DNA of 31,834 bases from CAYJBH01 sp964369965 (lineage in GTDB: Bacteria > Bacillota > Clostridia > Oscillospirales > Ruminococcaceae), in assembly GCA_964369965.1 (NCBI GenBank), contig CAYJGF010000025.1, positions 1 to 31,834 of the forward strand, given 5' to 3'. Below are positions 8,466-14,501 of this stretch, piece by piece. The position numbers and the translations under genes were made by a program. Under the pieces are notes generated by a model, which was given only the letters and a program-made list of their open reading frames with translations, ran no database searches and was not told the origin of the DNA. Positions within the stretch are counted from its first letter, which is position 1. Every line of letters begins with the position of its first letter.

Positions 8466-9647
8466 TTAATATGGTATTCTGCAAGATTTTAAAAGTTCAA
8501 AGCTCTCATCAAGGGTGAGTGGAATACGGCTCCCAACACTGCCGCCGTAGATTTTGCAGGCGGTGGTGGCTACATGGAGGAGGTTTTCGTCGGAAAAATC
8601 ACGCTCCCCGAGGTCATCGAGAATATTCGGTGCACCGACCGATTTCAGCCACTCTTTGTATTTTTTTATCCCGAGCTCTGCCGTTTGCTCCACCTCGCCG
8701 CGCTCATAGCCCAAGACGTTTACCGCAAAATCAGCGAACATTTTTACATCCCTTTTATAAACCCTTTCCATCCAACGTGGGGTCAGCACACCGAGGCAAC
8801 CGCCGTGATGTGTCTTAAAAAACCCGCTGAACGACTCTTCCAATCCGTGACATGCCATGTCGGCATCCCCTCGCCCTATCTTAGTCAACCCGCCCCACGC
8901 CATGACGGCGAGCCACATGAGGTCGCCACGCGCCGTGATATCGCCCGGATTTTTGACGAGTGTTTCGACACAGTGCATGGTGGATATTATTATCGCCTCT
9001 GACAGTCGGGTCTGTATCTCACTCCCACGAAAGCCATTAAAATAGAACTCAAAGGTGTGGCTTAGGATATCCATTGCGCCGAATACCGTCAACTTTATCG
9101 GAACGGTGAGTGTCAGCTCCGGATCTAACACCGCCAACACAGGATGTGGTGTTACGCAGTAAAATTTCTCCTTTGTCTCATCGTTCACCACCACCGCATA
9201 GGGGTTCACTTCCGTGCCGGTGGCGGCTATTGTGGGTATAGTCACAACATCGATGGAATGTTCTGCGAAGTTATTTTCACCGAACACGAGATCGAGGGGG
9301 CTAACTCCTGTTTTTGCGGCGGCACCCACCGTCTTGGCACAGTCAAGGGCGGAACCGCCCCCGAGTGCTATAATACAGTCGATATTATGCTCGACACAAA
9401 CTCTCACCCCCTCATCACAGCTCGATATGAGTGGGTTTGAGTCTATGTCAGACATTTCAAAAATGTTAAGTTTTCCGTCAAGGAGAATTCGTTTGAGTTC
9501 CTCTACAACTCCGTTTTCATGAAAGGGTCCTTTGCTTACAATTAATAGGACGTTGTTGTATCTTCCGCCCAGTTCCTGTGCGAGAGTTGCCCGCTCACCC
9601 GTGCCGAATATTATCTTTGTCGGGGAGTGATATGTAAAATTAAACAT
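8466..9647 (-). CDS. Iron-containing alcohol dehydrogenase (butanol-dehydrogenase-like)
   Basis: The 393-residue protein is a full-length group III (Fe-dependent) alcohol dehydrogenase that would interconvert an aldehyde or ketone and an alcohol with NAD(P)H. The nucleotide-binding region has IIALGGGSALDCAKTVG, followed by TIPTIAATGTEVNPYAVV. Metal ligands are visible in GAMDILSHTFEF (D and H), ACHGLEESF (H) and KTHHGGCLGVL (H). It is the first gene of the minus-strand operon, with a promoter at 9679-9707 and a weak GAGG ribosome site. Because it sits directly before a glycyl radical eliminase, it probably reduces that enzyme's aldehyde product or oxidises an alcohol feeding it; the substrate is not determined. 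Confidence 0.9.
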   Translation of the reverse strand: MFNFTYHSPTKIIFGTGERATLAQELGGRYNNVLLIVSKGPFHENGVVEELKRILLDGKLNIFEMSDIDSNPLISSCDEGVRVCVEHNIDCIIALGGGSALDCAKTVGAAAKTGVSPLDLVFGENNFAEHSIDVVTIPTIAATGTEVNPYAVVVNDETKEKFYCVTPHPVLAVLDPELTLTVPIKLTVFGAMDILSHTFEFYFNGFRGSEIQTRLSEAIIISTMHCVETLVKNPGDITARGDLMWLAVMAWGGLTKIGRGDADMACHGLEESFSGFFKTHHGGCLGVLTPRWMERVYKRDVKMFADFAVNVLGYERGEVEQTAELGIKKYKEWLKSVGAPNILDDLGERDFSDENLLHVATTACKIYGGSVGSRIPLTLDESFELLKSCRIPY

Positions 9648-9678
9648 ACTTGTTACCTCATCATCTATCTATATACAA

Positions 9679-9707
9679 ACTATATAACATTTCGAAGATG
9701 ATGGCAA
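9679..9707 (-). promoter_or_regulatory. Promoter of the alcohol dehydrogenase/glycyl radical operon
   Basis: On the minus strand, TTGCCA (9707-9702) is followed after 17 bases by TATAGT (9684-9679), each one mismatch from the sigma-70/SigA consensus, 31 bases before the ATG at 9647. The sequence GTGCAAAAAATCGCAC (9718-9733) just upstream could be an operator, but this is only a suggestion. Confidence 0.6.
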
Positions 9708-9751
9708 CGTCAAAACCGTGCAAAAAATCGCACTATTTCGGACATATAGAC

Positions 9752-9780
9752 TTGACATATATCGCATAATAAAATAAAAT
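9752..9780 (+). promoter_or_regulatory. Promoter of the cupin-AraC regulator gene
   Basis: TTGACA (9752-9757), a 17-base spacer and TAAAAT (9775-9780) form a near-consensus SigA promoter on the plus strand. A strong ribosome site AAAGGAG (9801-9807) follows. It is divergent from the alcohol dehydrogenase promoter, so the regulator may control both directions from this 166-base region. Confidence 0.7.
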
Positions 9781-9813
9781 CAACTTATAGTCACTACTTG
9801 AAAGGAGTTTTCT

Positions 9814-10629
9814 ATCGTCTCGAAGAAAATTAGCTCCGATTTAATAAAAAACTATGTCAACGGACTGGATATTAGCCGGGTCGAGTTGATATGGCTTATG
9901 CAACTGTCGGAAAAAAGCTCTGTCTGGAACTTTGAAAGTCACAGCCATGACTTTATTGAAATTCTCTATTTCGCGAGCGGTCACGCAAAGATTACCACCC
10001 CGGGAAAGGAGGTCAACCTTTCTTTCTACGAGGCGGTGTTCTACCCCGAGGGTGTGAGCCATAAGGAGAAGATTGATTTGACGGAATACCATGAGGTGTT
10101 GTGCCTCGGTGTGAGGCTCGGTGCCGCCGTAAGCCTTGACACCGGCTTTTATTTTCCCGACTCGAGCGGCAATTTTAGCTGGTGTCTCAAAAAAGCATGG
10201 GAGGAATATGCCAAAGGTGAGCTTGCAAACAGGGCACTTGTAGAGTCGCTTGTGACCTCGGCATTGCACTATGTGGTGCAGGAGATTAACGATGTATCCT
10301 CCGATTTTGATACCATCGTCGGTAGGTGTTACCGATATATATGTGAAAATTATGCAAAGAAAATATCGATAAACGAACTCGCCGCCCTCAACTATATCAG
10401 TGCCTCCTACCTATCGCGACTCATTAAACGTGAGTTCGGGGTCACCACCAACGAGCTCATAAATCTTGTGAGGATAGAAAATGCAAAACGACTTATAAAG
10501 TACACCGACCTCGGCGCCGAGGAGATATCGACGCGTTGCGGTTTTTCCGATGTGAAGTATTTCGGCAAGAGATTTAAGTCCGATACCGGCATGACACTCG
10601 GTGAATATAAGAAATCCTGCAAAATATAA
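9814..10629 (+). CDS. AraC-family regulator with N-terminal cupin domain
   Basis: A sugar-responsive transcription factor of the one-component AraC type. The N-terminal half contains a cupin-like sensor (ESHSHDFIEILYFASGHAKI, then FYPEGVSHKEKI). The last ~100 residues carry two helix-turn-helix motifs (ISINELAALNYISASYLSRL, then STRCGFSDVKYFGKRFK and the family signature GMTLGEY). The start is unusual. The only strong ribosome site, AAAGGAG (9801-9807), is followed six bases later by ATC GTC TCG AAG AAA, in frame with the cupin domain, and no ATG, GTG or TTG lies between. The first standard start is TTG at 9886, which lacks a ribosome site and would drop 24 residues that look like real protein. 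I give the ATC-based frame (271 residues). It probably regulates the divergent operon and/or the importer operon downstream. Confidence 0.85.
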   Translation: MVSKKISSDLIKNYVNGLDISRVELIWLMQLSEKSSVWNFESHSHDFIEILYFASGHAKITTPGKEVNLSFYEAVFYPEGVSHKEKIDLTEYHEVLCLGVRLGAAVSLDTGFYFPDSSGNFSWCLKKAWEEYAKGELANRALVESLVTSALHYVVQEINDVSSDFDTIVGRCYRYICENYAKKISINELAALNYISASYLSRLIKREFGVTTNELINLVRIENAKRLIKYTDLGAEEISTRCGFSDVKYFGKRFKSDTGMTLGEYKKSCKI

Positions 10630-10657
10630 AAAAATGCATACAATCTAAATTTTTGAC

Positions 10658-10693
10658 AACACAAAAACGGCTTTGTTAAGCCGTTTTTGTGTT
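10658..10693 (+). terminator. Terminator after the AraC regulator
   Basis: A perfect 16-bp stem, AACACAAAAACGGCTT (10658-10673) and AAGCCGTTTTTGTGTT (10678-10693), has a TGTT loop and ends in a T-rich tract. It lies 29 bases after the regulator stop. The hairpin is bordered by direct repeats of TTTTGACAA (10651-10659 and 10692-10700). Confidence 0.8.
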
Positions 10694-10714
10694 TTGACAA
10701 TTTTGTAATAGCAC

Positions 10715-10761
10715 ATGAAAATAAGGTGGTTTTTCAGTAAAATATAAAGAATTACCACCTT
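10715..10761 (+). promoter_or_regulatory. Likely promoter/operator of the importer operon
   Basis: TAAAAT (10738-10743) is a good -10 box, with only a weak -35 (ATGAAA, 10715-10720) 17 bases upstream, as expected of an activator-dependent promoter. The -10 box is bracketed by an inverted repeat, AAGGTGGT (10723-10730) and ACCACCTT (10754-10761). A consensus TTGACA at 10694-10699 with GAAAAT at 10717-10722 is an alternative promoter. A 10-base palindrome ACCATATGGT lies at 10800-10809. Confidence 0.45.
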
Positions 10762-10850
10762 TGAATTATTGCCACTTTGCAAAAAAAACTTTATGTGCTA
10801 CCATATGGTTGTCCGATATTCACACTTTCAACACAAAAAAGGAGGATCTC

Positions 10851-12578
10851 ATGAAAAAGTATGCGAAATCCCTGCTGGCTCTACTTAGTGCTATGACACT
10901 GTTGTTCAGTTTAATAGCCTGTAGCTCGGAGCCTGCAACCTCGCAAGCGGAGGAAAATGCACCCGCACCCGCCGAGGAGGAGGTTGAGACGGTGGAGGAA
11001 GCGGTAGAGGCAAGTGAAAACTTCTACGATTCCATCACCCCGCTCGATGCTTCCGTATTTCCACTCTCGGAGGAGAAGGCAACGCTCTCAATCCTAACCC
11101 GCGGATTTACCGACATTACCAATTCCGTCACAGAGCGTTGGATTTATCAGGAATATGAGGAAATGACCAATGTCGAGGTGGACTGGACCGAAATCCCCCG
11201 CGCGAGCTGGAACGAACAGTTCTCCATCGTCATGGCGACCGGCGACTACCCCGAGGTTATCTACGGCGGCTTTATTCCCACCGCTGACCTTTCCAAGTAT
11301 GGTGGCGATGGCATCTTCCTCCCTCTTAATGAATATATTAAGAATAGCAGTGCCGGTATTGCCACACAGTTTAAAAACAACACCAACTGGTTGAAAATGT
11401 CCGTAGACCCGAGCGGTAATGTATACGGGCTGCCCTATCTAAATCAGAGCAAATTTTTCAGCAGCGCCCATACTTACATAAATCATGTATGGCTGGAAAA
11501 CCTCGGTCTTGAAGTGCCGACCACCCTCGCAGAGTATGAAGAAGTTCTTTATGCGTTCAAAGAGCAGGATGCAAACGGCAACGGTGACCCGAACGACGAG
11601 TTCCCCATCTATGACCAGATAACTCGCTTTGAGCAATGGATGGTGCCGACACTGTACGGCTCGTTTGGTCTTGGCACAATGGGGCGTGACGCCGCGGTAT
11701 CTATGTTCATCGACGAAGCTCCGGATGGTTCGGTGCGCTTTATCCCTGCCACCGAAGAATATAAAGAGCTTATGATGTTGTTCAACAAGTGGTATACCGA
11801 CGGGCTAATGCACCCGGACAATATCTCCGGCGTGGAGTTCGCACAGTGGCAGAGCGATGCCCAGCTTGATCTGGTCGGCTCCTGGAGCTCCATCAACACC
11901 CAGTACATCGGTGCCAACATTGCACAGAACTGGACAGGTTTGCGCACCCTACCCGGCGAGGACGGACAGGCTCTCATCAATCTGCGCACCGGCGTATCCC
12001 CCGGCTGTTTCGTCATAACCGAAAAATGTGAAAATCCGGAGCTCGCATTCAAATGGGTTGACTACTTCTACACCGACGAGGGTTCCAAGTTCCTCAACCT
12101 CGGTATCGAGGGCGAGACATACACCCTCAAAGACGACGGATTACCCCTCTTGACCGAAGAAATCCGCAGTCATCCGGAAGGTGCACAGGTCGGCGCAATG
12201 CAACTCATGGACAACATCTGGGGCGGCGGCAAAGGAATGCTAATCACGGAAGACTGGAACGACTCCTCGTTCGGATACGAGGAGGAGGATATCCTTCTCG
12301 CATACGGTGGCGTATGGTATGACGACGGCGAAGAGTTTTACCCCGAATCCCTCTGGCCGGCACAGTTCCCCGCAACCCAGGAGGAGAACGACGAACTTCT
12401 CGGCTATTTCACCGACATAACCAACTTTGTCAACGAGAGCAGATCCAAGTTCATCACCGGACAGATGAGCTTTGACGAGTGGGACAGCTATATCGAAACG
12501 CTGAACGAGATGGGACTTGAAGATTATCTCGCACTGCGCGAATTCCAGGCAGAACGCTATGACAGCGTTGTAGGCTAA
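10851..12578 (+). CDS. Lipoprotein sugar-binding protein of a CUT1 ABC importer (LipO/LplA-like)
   Basis: The 575-residue extracellular solute-binding protein delivers an oligosaccharide to the permeases encoded next to it. ATG 10851 follows GGAGG and begins a lipoprotein signal, MKKYAKSLLALLSAMTLLFS followed by LIAC, with lipidated C24. An in-frame ATG at 10761 is rejected because it adds 30 residues in front of the signal and overlaps the promoter. After the lipobox comes an acidic Glu/Ala/Pro linker (to ~55) and then the mature fold. The family-type region NKWYTDGLMHPDNI is near the middle. No ATPase gene is nearby, so a shared MsmX-type ATPase elsewhere is expected. A stable hairpin follows the stop codon. 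Confidence 0.92.
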   Translation: MKKYAKSLLALLSAMTLLFSLIACSSEPATSQAEENAPAPAEEEVETVEEAVEASENFYDSITPLDASVFPLSEEKATLSILTRGFTDITNSVTERWIYQEYEEMTNVEVDWTEIPRASWNEQFSIVMATGDYPEVIYGGFIPTADLSKYGGDGIFLPLNEYIKNSSAGIATQFKNNTNWLKMSVDPSGNVYGLPYLNQSKFFSSAHTYINHVWLENLGLEVPTTLAEYEEVLYAFKEQDANGNGDPNDEFPIYDQITRFEQWMVPTLYGSFGLGTMGRDAAVSMFIDEAPDGSVRFIPATEEYKELMMLFNKWYTDGLMHPDNISGVEFAQWQSDAQLDLVGSWSSINTQYIGANIAQNWTGLRTLPGEDGQALINLRTGVSPGCFVITEKCENPELAFKWVDYFYTDEGSKFLNLGIEGETYTLKDDGLPLLTEEIRSHPEGAQVGAMQLMDNIWGGGKGMLITEDWNDSSFGYEEEDILLAYGGVWYDDGEEFYPESLWPAQFPATQEENDELLGYFTDITNFVNESRSKFITGQMSFDEWDSYIETLNEMGLEDYLALREFQAERYDSVVG

Positions 12579-12589
12579 ATTTATTAACA

Positions 12590-12621
12590 TTACCCCTTGC
12601 AGATACACTTGCAAGGGGTAA
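12590..12621 (+). terminator. Intercistronic hairpin between binding protein and permease genes
   Basis: A perfect 12-bp stem, TTACCCCTTGCA (12590-12601) and TGCAAGGGGTAA (12610-12621), has an 8-nt loop and no U-run after it. It probably stabilises the upstream binding-protein message or partially attenuates readthrough, giving more binding protein than permease. The same arrangement occurs after the binding-protein fragment at 2092-2124. Confidence 0.75.
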
Positions 12622-12641
12622 CCTTATAAGGGGACATCTCA

Positions 12642-13583
12642 ATGAATGCAACAACTACAAACATTAAACAAAACAAAAAAGCACCACTTTCCATGCGGAT
12701 AAAAAAGAACACCGCGCTTTATTTCATGCTGGCACCGGTAGTGCTATACTATATTATCTTTCATTATATCCCGATGGCGGGCATTCAAATAGCCTTTCGC
12801 GACTATGTCCCCACGCGGGGATTTTGGGGGAGCGAATGGGTCGGTCTAAAATACTTTGAGAGATTTTTCAGCTCCTATTATTTTGAAAGACTGCTCACCA
12901 ATACGCTCGGTATCAGTCTCTACTCCATTATTATCGGGACAATTATCCCGATAACACTCGCCATAATGTTTTATCACATCGGCTTTAAAAACAGGACAAC
13001 CAAACTGTTTCAGACCATCACATATATCCCTCACTTTATATCCATCGTCGTCATGGTCTCCATCATACAGTTTTTCTTTGATACATTCGGAATTATTAAC
13101 TTTATTTTTGAGTCGCTGGGTCTTGAGAGCTATAACTTCCTCTCCAACCCCGACACTTTCTGGAACCTCTTTGTCTGGACGGGGGTATGGCAGGGTGCCG
13201 GGTGGGGCACCATCATCTATACCGCGGCGATATCTTCCATCCCTCTTGAACAGTTCGAGGCGGCGAGGATAGACGGTGCCGGTATATTTTCCAGGATAAA
13301 GCATATTATCCTCCCGGGCATACTCCCCACCATAACCATCCTCACCATCTTGGCAATAGGCAATCTCATGAATGTCGGCTTTGAAAAGGTGCTTTTGCTC
13401 CAAAATTCGCTAAATATGGATAGCGCCGACGTTATAGCCACCCACGTCTATCAACAGGGCATCCTGTCCGGCGAGCAGAGTTATGCCACCGCGGTTGGGC
13501 TGTTCAACAATATAATCAACCTGATACTTCTTTTAATAACAAATAGGGTTGCAAAACGTCTGTCCAACACGGGGTTATGGTAG
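12642..13583 (+). CDS. CUT1 ABC sugar permease (LplB-like)
   Basis: This is a 313-residue inner-membrane subunit of the importer. The N-terminus is basic and followed by a membrane segment (LYFMLAPVVLYYIIFHYIPM), then the AFRDYVPTRG loop that is common in LplB-type permeases. About six membrane helices are visible. The cytoplasmic EAA loop that docks on the ATPase reads FEAARIDGAG (E206). The start ATG 12642 has AAGGGGA upstream. It follows the binding-protein gene across a hairpin and precedes the second permease by 16 bases, so the two form the transmembrane pore together. Confidence 0.92.
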   Translation: MNATTTNIKQNKKAPLSMRIKKNTALYFMLAPVVLYYIIFHYIPMAGIQIAFRDYVPTRGFWGSEWVGLKYFERFFSSYYFERLLTNTLGISLYSIIIGTIIPITLAIMFYHIGFKNRTTKLFQTITYIPHFISIVVMVSIIQFFFDTFGIINFIFESLGLESYNFLSNPDTFWNLFVWTGVWQGAGWGTIIYTAAISSIPLEQFEAARIDGAGIFSRIKHIILPGILPTITILTILAIGNLMNVGFEKVLLLQNSLNMDSADVIATHVYQQGILSGEQSYATAVGLFNNIINLILLLITNRVAKRLSNTGLW

Positions 13584-13599
13584 AAAGGAGCGCAAAGAT

Positions 13600-14496
13600 A
13601 TGTTAAAAAGAACCACCGCGAGCGAAAAAGTTTTTTACACAGTAAACTTTTTAATTGTGCTTGCATTTGTCCTGCTTGTCCTTTACCCCTTGATTTTTGT
13701 TGTGGCGGCATCCTTTAGCGACCCGAGACTACTCTATGAAAATCCACTGGTTATCCTCCCGAGAGGATTTAATGTGGAGAGTTACAAGACGGTCTTTGAA
13801 AACAAACTAATGTGGTCGGGGCTTGCGAACTCGCTGTTCGAGACTATTGTCGGAACCTCACTCAACGTCGTTATGACGATACTTGCTGCATACCCATTAT
13901 CACGCAAAGACCTTGTCGGCAAAAACATCTTTGTGACCTTTTTTGCCATCACAATGTTTTTCAGTGGCGGTATGATACCGACCTATATCGTGGTTGATGT
14001 ACTTGGACTCACAAACACGCTGTGGGCATTGATATTTCCGACTGCCGTAGGTTTCACCAATGTTGTTATAATGAGAACCTATTTCACCTCCACCATTCCG
14101 GAGGAGATACACGAGGCAGCGAATATCGACGGGTGTGGTCATCTTCAGGCACTTTTGCGCATTGTTATACCGCTCTCCACCCCCATCATTGCGGTCATAG
14201 CACTGTGGAGTTCGGTGTGGCACTGGAACTCGTTTTTCCAGGCACTTATCTACATCACGAATGAGGAGACTTTTACCCTTCAACTCGTCATACGCGGTAT
14301 TCTTTTACGTAATGAAATGGACGCCATGTTGCAGAGCGTGCTCATAGGGTCCGAGACTGCCGATGTTCAGATGTGGGTGCGTGAAGGGCTCAAATACGCG
14401 GTCGTCGTCGTCTCCAGCGCACCGTTTGTATGCATGTTCCCATTCTTCCAAAAATATTTTTCAAAAGGTGTCATGATAGGCAGTATTAAAGGATAA
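13600..14496 (+). CDS. CUT1 ABC sugar permease (YtcP/LplC-like)
   Basis: This 298-residue second membrane subunit pairs with the LplB-like protein. The first helix is FYTVNFLIVLAFVLLVLYPL, followed by FVVAASFSDPRLL, typical of the MalG-like CUT1 partner. The EAA loop reads HEAANIDGCG (E172), and the C-terminus ends with PFFQKYFSKGVMIGSIKG, a usual ending for this family. ATG 13600 is preferred over an in-frame ATG at 13549, because GAAAGGAG lies just before it and the earlier start is inside the upstream gene. Six bases separate its stop from the propeller gene, whose ribosome site overlaps this stop. Confidence 0.93.
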   Translation: MLKRTTASEKVFYTVNFLIVLAFVLLVLYPLIFVVAASFSDPRLLYENPLVILPRGFNVESYKTVFENKLMWSGLANSLFETIVGTSLNVVMTILAAYPLSRKDLVGKNIFVTFFAITMFFSGGMIPTYIVVDVLGLTNTLWALIFPTAVGFTNVVIMRTYFTSTIPEEIHEAANIDGCGHLQALLRIVIPLSTPIIAVIALWSSVWHWNSFFQALIYITNEETFTLQLVIRGILLRNEMDAMLQSVLIGSETADVQMWVREGLKYAVVVVSSAPFVCMFPFFQKYFSKGVMIGSIKG

Positions 14497-14501
14497 ACTA
14501 T

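Noticed and set aside
9718..9733. Catabolite repression (cre) site GTGCAAAAAATCGCAC
   Set aside because: Resembles the cre pattern only loosely; a plain inverted GTGC/GCAC is equally likely, so not called as cre.
10761..10850. Upstream ATG extending the binding protein by 30 residues
   Set aside because: It would place residues before the lipoprotein signal, lacks a ribosome site and overlaps the operator/promoter; ATG 10851 has GGAGG.
12846..13403. 185-codon minus-strand open frame
   Set aside because: It is a shadow of the LplB-like permease gene; low-complexity Asp/Gly/Tyr composition.
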